A stretch of DNA of 64,000 bases. Source: Pomphorhynchus laevis. Its lineage: Eukaryota > Acanthocephala > Palaeacanthocephala > Echinorhynchida > Pomphorhynchidae. A program made the position numbers and the translations under genes. Every line of letters starts with the position of its first letter. Positions within the stretch are counted from its first letter, which is position 1. This document shows, one piece after another, positions 42,421 through 53,180 of the stretch. The stretch spans positions 56,579 to 120,578 of the forward strand of contig WNNJ02003058.1 of assembly GCA_012934845.2 (NCBI GenBank), given 5' to 3'. The notes under the pieces were generated by a model. That model worked only from the letters and a program-made list of their open reading frames with translations, had not been told where the DNA came from and searched no databases.

Positions 42421-43460
42421 AGATACTCTAAGTATCTGATTTATAAAATTGATAATTTATTTATTAATGTTTATAATTATTTATGAATAAATTAAAAATA
42501 ATGATACATTAAAATAAAATAATCAAATAAATAATTAAATAATTATAAATAATTATTTATAATTCTAATTATTTATTATATACAAAAATATTATAAATAA
42601 TTATAAAAATATTATCAACAAAATATTATTAACAATAAATTTTAACTTTTACGAGAAAACTATTTATAAATGGATAATAAATAATTTACTTTATGTTAGA
42701 ATAATATACTAGATAATCAAATTTAATTAGATGAAATACGTCATTAGCACATGTTTGGCCTCGTTGCTACGTTGGGTCGATTAATAGGGACCAAAACCTG
42801 ATAACATAGCAGTTCCTTCTAATGACATTTAATCCTTATTCTTATAATTATTTATATCTATGTTTAATTTATATATAGCATGAAAATGAATGACATCTAT
42901 TCATTAATACATCGTATGTGAGTGAATACATCGTATATTAATACATCATATATGAATACATCGTATATGAATACATAGTATATGAATGCATCGTATATGA
43001 ATACATCGTATATGAATACATCGTATATGAATACATCGTATATGAATACATCGTATATGTATACATCGTATATTTTTTATTAGTAAATTCATAGAAATTG
43101 ATAACTTAGCAGTTCCTTCTGATGACCTTATTCATATACATCGCCTGGTATTTATTAGTCAATTCATAAAAATTGACATTTATTAAAATTTCAATTTTAA
43201 ATTTTAATTTGATATAAATTATATAAAATCTTATAAAAATTATCTATTATTTATCTTTATTTCTGAAGAATAAAATACGTAGACACAGTTAAGTGATCTG
43301 ATTGGCGCTATGTTCTATATTCGTTAAGTCATGCTAATACAAAGCATATTGCTTATTATTACAGTCTGATTACAGTACAAAATCAATAACTTCAATTAAT
43401 TGAATTTTTTGATTTTAATAAAACAGCTATAGATAAATTTTTAAAATAACGTTCCAACAC
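42421..43460. other. AT-rich spacer with P1 3' ends and minisatellite
   Basis: P1 3' ends are visible at about 42700-42860 (GAAATACGTCATTAGCACAT to TAATCCTTATTC) and 43090-43250. A 15-bp minisatellite lies between them. No gene is visible. Confidence 0.5.
42905..43073. repeat. 15-bp minisatellite (GAATACATCGTATAT)
   Basis: About eleven units of GAATACATCGTATAT or close variants in tandem. The last units are the most uniform. Confidence 0.8.
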
Positions 43461-43529
43461 GCCGTGTAAGTTCTAATGTTCGCAGTAGAGCATGCGTAGC
43501 GGTTGCTAGTTCTAATTACTACTATTACG

Positions 43530-43744
43530 AGATTTGTGTGTACACCGGGGATGCGGTGTAGCGTTGTATCGTAAAATCACATATCGTGATTTTAGGGTCG
43601 TCTCTTGTTTAGTTATGAAATTTTTTAGCTGTTACAGACTTCATTTTTCACAGTCCAACTGTTATCGGATTTCGACCCTGTTCCCATCTTTCAAGTATTT
43701 TACAAGTATAAAAAATTATTATAATCCTAGATTCGGATTCGATC
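43530..43744 (+). pseudogene. Possible LINE endonuclease scrap
   Basis: CVHRGCGVALYRKITYRDFRVVSC resembles the GGGVALY strand of APE endonucleases. Nothing around it confirms a full domain. Low confidence. Confidence 0.25.
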
Positions 43745-44775
43745 TAAATCTTGGATTGGATCTGTGGACGTTACTATAACCCTGATATCTCTCTTCTACC
43801 TGGTGATCTCTTTCTGTGTATCAAACCATACTCATTTAACTTCATACAATACACCGATGACATTATCATCTATGTTCATGCACCCGCCCATTGCATACAC
43901 GATATCGCCATTTCTGCCTCCAACTGTATTTCGTCTATCTACAAACGTATCTCCTATCTTAATCTCGTTCTAAACCCAGACAACTCCAAAATAATGTGGA
44001 TTCTCCCCGTCAACCTAAAATATCTCCTACCCCTGTATCTTAGGTTTAATCATTGATCTCACTATCTCACTATGGAAATGATTAATTATCAATAATCCCC
44101 ATAGTCCACCATCACACTTTGTTAGGATTCCATTTCGATGATCACATTTTCCTTAAACCCTTCGTCCGCGACAAGGTCCGCTCGTCTAACTTAATTCTCT
44201 GGGACATCCGCAGTATTCGCGCCCTTATCGACTTTTGTTCTTGTATGTCTCTTCTTTCATCCCTTCTCTTCCCTATAATCGATAACTACCTCAGCCTTTT
44301 CACCAATTCTCCAAAATCCATCATCCTACCCCAACAAAGCATCATCAACTCCGCCGTTTAAGTGCTTATACGTATTCCACACGTCTACCGCACATCCACA
44401 TATCTTGTCCTACTCTCCTGACCCACCATCCGCATACAACCCCGCTTTCTTCTCTTCACTTTTTGTCTCATCGCTGTCGGCTAGCCATCTTTCATCAACC
44501 TCATTTTCTTAGACGACACTCTCCACACCTCTCTATCGCTACGTTCCCGTCATTCTCTCTTACTCCACGTTCCCAACTACTCTAACAACTACGGTATCCG
44601 ATCTTTCCTCGTCGCCGCCCCACTCGCCTGGAATCAACTTTTACTTAACGTCCGCCGCGTTCCCTCCTTTATTGTATTTAAATACCGCCTCCGTACCCAC
44701 CTCCTCAAAACATGATTTAGATTTTTTTGTTGTTGTCATGTAAGCGTGCGCCGGTACGCATTTGCCACGTAAAAA
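43745..44775 (+). mobile_element. LINE B fragment
   Basis: It runs from the region just before YADD (FIQYTDDIIIYVHAPAH, with T for A in the box) through FHFDDHIFLKPFVRDKVRSSNLIL to the WNQLLLNVRRVPSF end. The hairpin is at 44744-44759 (GCGTGC-GCCG-GTACGC, a G-U wobble at one pair). Several breaks are present, including a small insertion near 44050-44100. Confidence 0.7.
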
Positions 44776-44869
44776 TATTTTTTTACTGTTATTTCAACAT
44801 ACAATATAAGTGGTCGAATTACTTTGAAATAAGTTTACGTTAAAAGTTCATTTACTCCATTACTACATT

Positions 44870-46465
44870 TAACGCATTTTTCTGCTTTTCGAGTCTATCA
44901 CCGCCCTCTCATACGTGATATCCGCTTGCTCACTCCGTCTCTCCGTGATTCCTATCATCCTACTGACCGGTCTTATCTTAACCTACTACGTACCAAATGC
45001 AACTCCTGGCAGCACAAAATTATCACTTTATTCAACTCTAAGTCTCTTTGACATACTTTTAACTCAATAATTTCTCGCTCCTCTTCATCTTGCAACACCA
45101 ATTCCCATTATTATTTGTCATTTCTCCAGACCTAAGTATCCACGTTGCTCTCTCCCACCCTCGTCTCCATCCCATCCCACTCTTCCCCATCTCTCATCAT
45201 TCTCCCGGAGCTTTTTCATTTTCTCACTGTCTCACCTAACGAAGTCTTATCTGTTCTCATGTCCTTGCTTAACAAAACATCACCTGCCGATCCCATGCCT
45301 ACCCAATACTTAAATCCATATGTTTATCGATATCCCCTGTTATCACCACCATGTTTAAATCGCCCATCTGCAGTCGTATCGTCCCTTCACACTGGAAATC
45401 CGATATCGCTCGCATATTCTAACTCATCATCCTCCCCTTCCATCTCTATTTTCTGCGGGGTCCCATAAGATTCAGTCCTAAATCACCCGCTTTTCTCTCT
45501 TCTGCTTGTCGATATCTCTCCGTTTATCAAACCTTACTCCATTAACGTCATACAATACGCCGATGGCACCCTCATCTATAATCATTCATCAACCTATTGC
45601 ATACACGATATCGGCCTTTCTGCCTCCAACTGTCTTTATTCTATCTACAAACGTCTCTTCTATATTCATCTCGTTCTAAACACGAACAAGTATCAAATAA
45701 TGTGGGGTTTTCTCCGTCAACCTAACAAATGTCCTCCCCCTGTATATTTTCCTTCATCAATCATCCATATAGTTCACAATCACACTTTATTAGACTTCCA
45801 TTTCGATGATCACCGTTCCCTTATACTCTTCGTTCGTGGCAAGGTCCACTCGTCCAACTTAATTATCGGTGACATACGCCGTATCCGTTTCCTTATCGAC
45901 TTCCGTTCTCGTATGTCTCTTCTTTCATCGCTTCTCTTACCTAACATTGCTTACTGCCTCAGCCTTTTTGACAATTCTCCAAAATCCATCATCCTACCCC
46001 TACAACGCATCATCAACTCTGCCGTTTGAGTGCTCATCCGTATCCATTGCTTCTACCACACATCCACATATCTTGCCCAATTATCTTTGCCAACTATCCA
46101 CATCCGCATCCAACTCCACCTTCTTCTTGTAACTTTTAGTCTCATCGCTGTCGGCTCCCCATTTTTCATCAACCTCCCTTTCTTAGACGACACTAGCATC
46201 ATCTCTCTATCGCTGCGTTCCCATCATTTCTTCTTACTCAATGTTCCTTATTACTCCAACAACTAGACATACGATCCTTCCTCGTCACCGCCATCTCGCC
46301 TGAAGTCAGTTCCCTTCCGACGTCCGTCGCGCTCCATCCTTTATCACATTCAAATACCGCCTACGTTCTCACCTGCTCGACACATGATTTAGATTTTTGT
46401 TTTTTTGTCGTCATGTTAGCTTGTGCCGGCACGCATTCGCCACGTAAAAATAAATCCTTTTTTAT
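44870..46465 (+). mobile_element. LINE B fragment
   Basis: It begins in the linker (parallel to 5585) and passes through FLTVSPNEVLSVLMSLLNKTSPADP and a large RT deletion joining about 45405 to the region before motif B (FCGVP at 45450). The YAD- box near 45560 reads YADGTLIY with G for the second D. The C-terminal region ends in a tail with a decayed hairpin near 46425-46440. It lies in the same orientation as the previous copy, with ~95 bases between. Confidence 0.7.
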
Positions 46466-47420
46466 TATTTATCCAAACGTATATTGACATTTTAAATCTT
46501 ATGATCATTACACTGTTTAAGTTAAGTGATATTCTTTTTACGGTTTGATTTTACAATTTCGCCTACAGCAATGGATTTTCCTCGTAAAACGTCCCTTGTT
46601 TACCAATTTAATAATCTCTTAGGAAGTTATATGAAATGATTAAACTAAATGAATCTTAGCTCTAATATATGATATTGAATTCTAGTTGCCTATTTAGTAT
46701 GATGAAACGATTTAATTCTTGGAAACGACATCGCATTCCATTAGACTCTTTCAAATCCTCAGTGTATATATCCATATTATAACGTTTTGTTTGTAGATTC
46801 CATAGAACTTATTATGAAACCAAAAAGACCGTGTGATCCCTGTTGGGAACCAAATGCTTTTCAAGCCACATCGACTATTTACCTAAAATAATATTTAATT
46901 ATCATTGATAAGTTAAGTATATGAAATGTTTTAAATAATCATTACCAAATTTCCATTGGGCACTTGTCTAAGTACACACTGAGCTTTAATTGTGAGTGAT
47001 GTTTCTTAGGGTATATTTTAAAATTTGAAAGTTGAGATTTCTTGCAACTAAATATAAATATTTTTCATTTTTCGTTTTAAGCATAATTTTAATGTTGAAG
47101 TTAAATTTTTTGTTGAAAGTTAACATCAATAAGCAAAAAGTTAATTTCATTTCGGAATAAAATTTAATGTTGATAGATTTTTATTTTAATATTTTATTCT
47201 TAAAAATTTTAATCTAAATTTTAATTTATTTTAGATTATAATACTTAGTATATATAATTAAGAAATATAATTAATAGTGATTAATTATTTAATTATTTTA
47301 TTACTGATTATTATTTAATAATTAATTATTAATGAAGGATATAATTAATGTAAAATATATCAAATATTTAATTTATTTTTAACAAGTATGATTGAATTGT
47401 AGCTTTATCTTTATAAAAAA
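46466..47420. other. Gene-free AT-rich spacer
   Basis: About 950 bases without a recognisable gene, RNA gene or repeat family. From 47090 it is dominated by A/T runs. Confidence 0.5.
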
Positions 47421-47424
47421 TATT

Positions 47425-48474
47425 TATTATTATGTGGCAAATGCGTGCCGGCGCACGCTTACACGACCATAACAACAAAAATCTAAATCATGGTTCGAGG
47501 AGGTGTGAACGGAGGAGGTGTTTGAATGTGATAAAGGAGGGAGCGCGGCGGACGTTGTGTGGGAGCTGAATTCGGGCGAGTGGGCGGAGATGAGGAAGGA
47601 TCGGAGACCGTAGTTGTTGGAGTAATTGGGAACGTAGAGTAAGAGGGAATTATGGGAACGCAGTGATAGAGAGGTGGGAGAGTGTCGTCTAAGAAATGGA
47701 GGTTGATGAACGATAGGGAGCCGACAGCGATGCGACGACAAAATACGAAAAGGCAGAGTTGTATGCGGATGTGGATGGTAGGCCAGGAGAGTTGAGCAAG
47801 ATATGTGGATTTGTGGTTAAAGCGACGGAAACGTAGGAGCACTCGAAAGGCAGAGTTGATTACGCGTTGTAGGGGTAGGATGATGGAATTTGGAGAATTT
47901 GCGAAAAGGCTGAGGCAGTAATCGATTTTAGGGATAAGAAGCGATGAAAGAAGAGACATATAGGAATGGAAGTCGATAAGGAAAGGGATACAGCGTAAGT
48001 CACCGATAATTAAGTTAGACGAGCGGACCTTGTCACGGACGAAGGGTTTAATTGAAAGGTAATCATCGAAATGGAATCCTAAGAAAGTGATATTGTGGAC
48101 TATATGGATTATTAATGTGGGGTAAGATAAAGGGGGAGAAGATATGTTTGGTTGACAGGGGAGAATCCACATTATTTTATACTTGTCTGGGTTTAGAACG
48201 AGATGAAGATAGAAGAGACGTTTGTAGATAGAATAAAGACAGTTGGAGGCAGAAAGGCCGATATCGTGTATGCGATAGGTTGATGCACGATCATAGATGA
48301 GGGTGCCATCGGCGTATTGTATGACGTTAATGGAGTAAGGTTTGATAAACGGAGAGATATCGACAAGCAGAAGAGAGAAAAGCGGGTGATTTAGGACTGA
48401 ACCTTATTGGACCCCGCAGAAAATAGGGATGGGAGGAGAGGATGATGAATTTGAACAGACTCGAAAAGAACGGT

Positions 48475-48478
<4 letters not shown>
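47425..48478 (-). mobile_element. LINE B copy (minus), 3' half
   Basis: Tail and hairpin (GCGTGC-CGGC-GCACGC type, about 47444-47460), then the C-terminal region in the frame 48172-47483 (MWILPCQPNISSP to NSAPTQRPPRSLLYHI, the end frame-shifted). It continues up to the RT region at CGGTCGGA, where a (TA)n tract interrupts it. The element resumes at 49958. Confidence 0.75.

Positions 48479-48538
<60 letters not shown>
48479..48538. repeat. (TA)n microsatellite 1
   Basis: About 30 uninterrupted TA units at the left boundary between LINE B and the 357-bp repeat array. Confidence 0.95.
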
Positions 48539-48541
<3 letters not shown>

Positions 48542-49400
48542 GGAAATGCATTTTCACAATGTCACAGAGGCAGCCGAAACGGCGTGTGATAGTTCATCTT
48601 ACTGACGATGGCTGCCGGCTATCACATGACCGTCTAGGAGTGACGAGAGTTTGCAGACTGAAGAATATGCTCGATTCGAACACTTACTTAAATATACGGA
48701 AAGAATTGCTATTCGCAATCTCGAGCAATACCGATTCAAACGAAACTCTTATGATTATATAGAAAGAATTGATCCACTCAATCTCGGTTTCTTACAGTCA
48801 AGCATCCGAAAGTTTGATCCTCTGGTTGTTTATGATGGTCTGCATTGCAAATTGTTGGATTTAAGAGCTAACGCCACCAACAATTTAAGCTAGATGTCGG
48901 AAATGCATTTTCACAATGTCACAGAGGCAGCCGAAACGGCGTGTGATAGTTCATCTTACTGACGATGGCTGCCGGCTATCACATGACCGTCTAGGAGTGA
49001 CGAGAGTTTGCAGACTGAAGAATATGCTCGATTCGAACACTTACTTAAATATACGGAAAGAATTGCTATTCGCAATCTCGAGCAATACCGATTCAAACGA
49101 AACTCTTATGATTATATAGAAAGAATTGATCCACTCAATCTCGGTTTCTTACAGTCAAGCATCCGAAAGTTTGATCCTCTGGTTGTTTATGATGGTCTGC
49201 ATTGCAAATTGTTGGATTTAAGAGCTAACGCCACCAACAATTTAAGCTAGATGTCGGAAATGCATTTTCACAATGTCACAGAGGCAGCCGAAACGGCGTG
49301 TGATAGTTCATCTTACTGACGATGGCTGCCGGCTATCACATGACCGTCTAGGAGTGACGAGAGTTTGCAGACTGAAGAATATGCTCGATTCGAACACTTA

Positions 49401-49404
<4 letters not shown>
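48539..49404 (+). repeat. 357-bp tandem repeat, 2.4 copies
   Basis: Units at 48539-48895, 48896-49252 and a partial at 49253-49404, with no differences seen by eye. Each full unit holds an open frame reading LQTEEYARFEHLLKYTERIAIRNLEQYRF to DGLHCKLLDLRANATNNLS followed by TAG, and a second frame starting MSQRQPKRRVIVHLTDDG. Each unit also has two crossed inverted repeats: GGCAGCC with GGCTGCC, and GTGTGATAG with CTATCACA. I do not recognise the protein. Position next to the Penelope-like 3' end suggests it is the head-to-tail terminal repeat of a Penelope-like element; that is an inference. Confidence 0.85.

Positions 49405-49462
<58 letters not shown>
49403..49462. repeat. (TA)n microsatellite 2
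   Basis: About 30 TA units, cutting off the third 357-bp unit. Confidence 0.95.
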
Positions 49463-49465
<3 letters not shown>

Positions 49466-49861
49466 TAGATTATTTATTCAAACCAGCTCCTGGATCCTTT
49501 GATCCATCAGCTCCGGGATCCTTCGTATAAATGCAGATGGACTGGCATCACACCTCATTAACAATCCAACACATGAAATTTCACTTGCAGTAATTGAGGG
49601 AAATATTCCCAACACTGCTAAAAGAAAGCGTAAGGAACTCTATTGGATAGCACAATTAATGACTGATAGATCGCTAAACAGTGAAGTGACAGGTGCACTG
49701 AAATTGGTGAAGAACAACATTTAAGATGCTATCATATATTTATGCTGTTATATTTATATTTTTACAATTGTAGATATTATTTTCCTGAAGAAGGCCACTA
49801 GTTGGTCGAAAGCTTGAATAAAACGATATCTTTGTGTTTCCGGTTTGACTTAAAATCCGAG

Positions 49862-49863
<2 letters not shown>
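49463..49863 (+). mobile_element. Penelope-like element 3' end (candidate)
   Basis: A frame from about 49525 reads ADGLASHLINNPTHEISLAVIEGNIPNTAKRKRKELYWIAQL and ends at a TAA near 49724, like the last part of a retroelement protein. It is followed by CCTGAAGAAGGCC and GGTCGAAAGCTTGAATAAAA, the wording typical of Penelope-like 3' regions in invertebrates, which carry hammerhead motifs. I see no RT or GIY-YIG core here, so this is a 3' fragment bounded by TA tracts. Confidence 0.45.
49785..49811 (+). ncRNA. Hammerhead ribozyme core candidate
   Basis: CTGAAGA (49785-49791) matches the CUGANGA box. AGGCC and GGTC can pair as stem II around the loop ACTAGTT, and GAAA (49808-49811) follows directly. 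This is the order and spacing of a hammerhead catalytic core. I could not identify convincing stems I and III or the cleavage site, so this is only a candidate. Confidence 0.4.

Positions 49864-49957
<94 letters not shown>
49864..49957. repeat. (TA)n microsatellite 3
   Basis: About 47 TA units at the right boundary, after which LINE B resumes. Confidence 0.95.
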
Positions 49958-49960
<3 letters not shown>

Positions 49961-51150
49961 GCAAACCATGCTACGGAGGAGAAATAAAAGCCGTAATCAT
50001 AACGAATGCGAGAAAGGAGGATGGATTGGTCGACGATGTCCGAGGCGGATAAGAGGTCGAGGGAGATGAGAACAATATATAAAACCTTGTCACGAGAAAT
50101 GAGTAGATCGTTTGAAACTTTCATGCAGACAATTTCTGTGGAGTGATTAGAGCGGAAAGCGTATTGGAAAGGAGGGTACAGATTAGATAAAGAGAGATAA
50201 ACGATGATCTGTATTTATATAAGGCGTTCTAATAGCTTGGAAAAAGTAGAGAGGAGTGAAATGTGGCGATAGCTAGAAGGAAGTGAGGGGTCGAGCGACT
50301 GTTTTTTAAGGAGGGGACGAACGATGACAGATTTCCTGTGTGATAAAAGATACGACTGAGGATGCACGAGTTAAACAAGGTGGTGAGGAAAGCGTATATC
50401 GATGATCATATGTATTTAAGAGTGGGGTAGACAGTGGATCGGCATTTGAAGTTTTGTTGATCACAGACATGAGAACAGATGAGACTCCGGCGGGTTAGAC
50501 ATGGATAAAATGAAAGAGTTCCGGGAGGATGAGGCAAGGCGAGTAGCAGTGAGATGGGATGGAGACGTGGTTGGGAGAGAGCAACGTGGATACTTTGGTC
50601 TGGAGAAATGACGAATAATCATGAGGATTAGTGTTGCAATACGAAGAAGTGCGAGAAATGATTAAGTTAAAAGTATGCCAGAGAGACTTGGAGTTTAATG
50701 AAGTGCTGATTTTATGCTGCCAGAAGGAGTTGCATTTGGTACGTAGTGGGTGGAGATGAGATCGGCGAAGAGCAAGATAGGAATCACGGACAAAAATAGT
50801 GAGAGAGCAGATATCACATCTGTTAGAGCGGTGATAGACTAGAAAAGCATGACGTAATCGACGCTTTGAGAGTAGCCATAGAATGTCAAACCGTGGGCAC
50901 GGTGTAAGCGACTATGAGGTTGATGCTTGAATGGCAAGAAAATATCAAGAGTAGATGTGAGTTGAAAGTGGAAAAGAAAGGCAAGACCGTGAGGAGAGGT
51001 TGATGTTATTATGTGAGAAGATATAGACGATTTAAGTAAGGCGGAGCGGAGAAGGTGGAGGTCAAGTTTTCTCCCATGGCAACTTAGGATGGTAGGTGTG
51101 TGAAGCGGGGATGGTTGGAAATGAGATCAAGGGTGACGAGAATGTGATCG
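49958..51150 (-). mobile_element. LINE B copy (minus), 5' half
   Basis: Continues the element of 47425-48478 on the far side of the TA-bounded insert: ISLDLLSASDIVDQSILLSRIRYDYGFYFSSVAWFASY at 50124-49957. Then the RT N-terminal part and the linker run back to about 51150 (LSCHGRK and YHPS-TPSHHP equivalents). No 3' end is present here, as expected from the orientation. Breaks are frequent. Confidence 0.75.
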
Positions 51151-51346
51151 GATAGACCAGGGTGGACAATGCCCGGTCTTCGACGGTCTTTAAAAGACAT
51201 GCGGCGTTGTCCCGTACAATCGCTTCACTTATTCACTTTTTGAACCAAGACGATGACCGCTTGTTGCCAGTCGTTCAAATAATTCTATTTTCAAGCGCTT
51301 CGAGGAACTGCGCTGCCCTAGCACCTAGCACCACAGCACAAAGCGT

Positions 51347-51760
51347 CTAGATTGTCACTGGCAATAACTCGTAATCGCGGGTATAGATATCTGTATTTTG
51401 ATCTTGTCCATGTATATGCGTACTGGCGAAGTCACTGCGTTCTATCACAGCTTGGGCTTGATAGTCTTCGTAAGGGTATTGGGACAGGTAAAGTTTAATA
51501 CTAGAATAGGCCGGATTACCAAGAGTTGCACTATCTTTATGTTTTCCATCGATTCTTGAGATGCCAATAGGTTCCAACCTTGATGGTACGCCTGCTGCTG
51601 TTAGGACTATCCGAATTATCTCATTTACTTCGTTATGACGGATGTATCTGGCCCTTGTGTGACGGCAAACCAGTGGGTTCGTACTTCCGCGACTCACCTG
51701 TTCTCCGCAGATGCAAGTAAAAGCTTGTCTTGAGAGGACCCCAAGTCTTAGATTTAAAAT
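51347..51760 (-). pseudogene. RLE-like RT C-terminal fragment, another lineage
   Basis: The minus-strand reading from about 51755 gives LRLGVLSRQAFTCICGEQV, then the 116-residue frame 51697-51347: SRGSTNPLVCRHTRARYIRHNEVNEIIRIVLTAAGVPSRLEPIGISRIDGKHKDSATL. A CxCG...C-H finger followed by RH--VN-II and LEP-G--R-DGK-D is, from memory, the layout of the finger and start of the nuclease-like domain in a widespread invertebrate RT family distinct from the 25-28 kb element. The usual VWD-TCVDTLAPSH part is missing, with unrelated sequence joined after SATL. Confidence 0.5.
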
Positions 51761-53180
51761 ATTAAATATAATTTATATTTTGTTGATGATTTAATTTTTA
51801 TATTTTGTCTGAATCCACGATAGGTAAATCATCATTTAAATTATTTTCAGATGATTAGTAAAATGCTTGTATTGCTGATAATGAGGATTTAGTATCAGAA
51901 TGCTTTTCTTGAATTGCATTATTTTTAAAATTATTATTTTACTAAATCTTCGAGCTTTATAAATCTAATTGAATAAAAATTTATATTGTCATAAATTTGG
52001 GGATTATAATTTAAGGAATAAAGCAAAAAGTGATGGATTTGCGAAGCTTCACTTTCTATTAAAAAATTCAAAAAATAACATTAAAGTGAAAAACTAATTT
52101 AGAATTTACCCTCGCTATAAGATGTTCAAGTGCATTATCAGCGTTAAGGCAATAATTCATTGATAATTTGAGCTTGGTATAATCCACATTACCGCTAACT
52201 GTTTCAAACCATCAACGTTGGATAAAATGCTAATAGTGACCTTGATATTTGGTGGTTTTGGGTATATATATTAGGTTAGTAACTAATTTGTATACGAGAA
52301 TAAGATATAGCTGATTGTCTTTACAGAACCCATGCTAATGTGATTCATATTATATATTAACGGTAAAGTAGCATTTGTATTAACTGGGAGTAGGCCAAAT
52401 GATTCATAACATTTCCTATAGGCGTTTTCTATTTTTAGTACATTTAGGTAAATTTTGAATTTCTTATAAATTTAAAATGTTTTCAATTGAAAAGGTTCTC
52501 TACGGCAATAGTTGTTTACCACAAATAGCAACACTTTAGTATAAGTATCCCTCCAGATCAATACATTTTTTATTTTTTATATGTCCATAATGTACTTTCA
52601 ATGCTATCGAATATTGAGTTAAGGTTATAAAGAATTAAACTTAAGAAATAAATTAAAAGCTCCTTCGGAGAACAGCGTAAATACATGCAAAGTCATATGT
52701 GTATTCACTGGTTATGTTCCTATGTGTGTAATTTAAGTTTTTTTCTTTTGCGTAAATACACGCGGAGAAATTCAACTAGCAAGATGGATCTCTAGTGGGA
52801 AAGTAACGGACGACCACCAAAGGTAATAAATATCAGTTCATTGCTGCCCATTTGCATTTTCTATATCATTATATCAATATTCCAGATCAGTCAATTGAGT
52901 ATACGTATTTTGTACTATAAATCTAAATATGGAAATATCAAATATATTTTTTTTAAATTTGTATATTTTATAAATTAAAATGTAATTGTAAAATTCTTTA
53001 CATAAATGTACAAATATATCTTTCGTTCTTAAATTTACAACTATAAGCAAAAGTCAATTACATATCGGCATGAAATTTACCTCTGATTGATTTTTTAAAA
53101 CTTTAATTTAAATTTTAATTTGTTTTACATTAAACAAATTTATTCTGTCAAAATAATTTTTATAATCCAGTATTTTTATG
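51761..53180. other. AT-rich spacer, no gene seen
   Basis: No coding or RNA feature recognised. The stretch 52768-52833 (AGAAATTCAACTAGCAAGAT, then GATCTCTAGTGGGAAAG and ATAAATATCAGT) recurs at 53299-53372, a direct repeat about 530 bases apart. Confidence 0.45.

Noticed and set aside
42905-43073. CRISPR-like array
   Set aside because: Units are contiguous 15-mers with no spacers; an animal-type minisatellite.
48540-48640. Hammerhead ribozyme inside the 357-bp unit (GAAAC and CTGACGA with pairing GGCAGCC/GGCTGCC)
   Set aside because: The boxes occur in the order GAAA then CUGANGA with only 22 bases between, too short for stems I and III and the cleavage site; the cyclic order does not give a normal hammerhead.
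48327-50124. Frames rich in repeating Tyr-Ile
   Set aside because: Translations of the (TA)n tracts.
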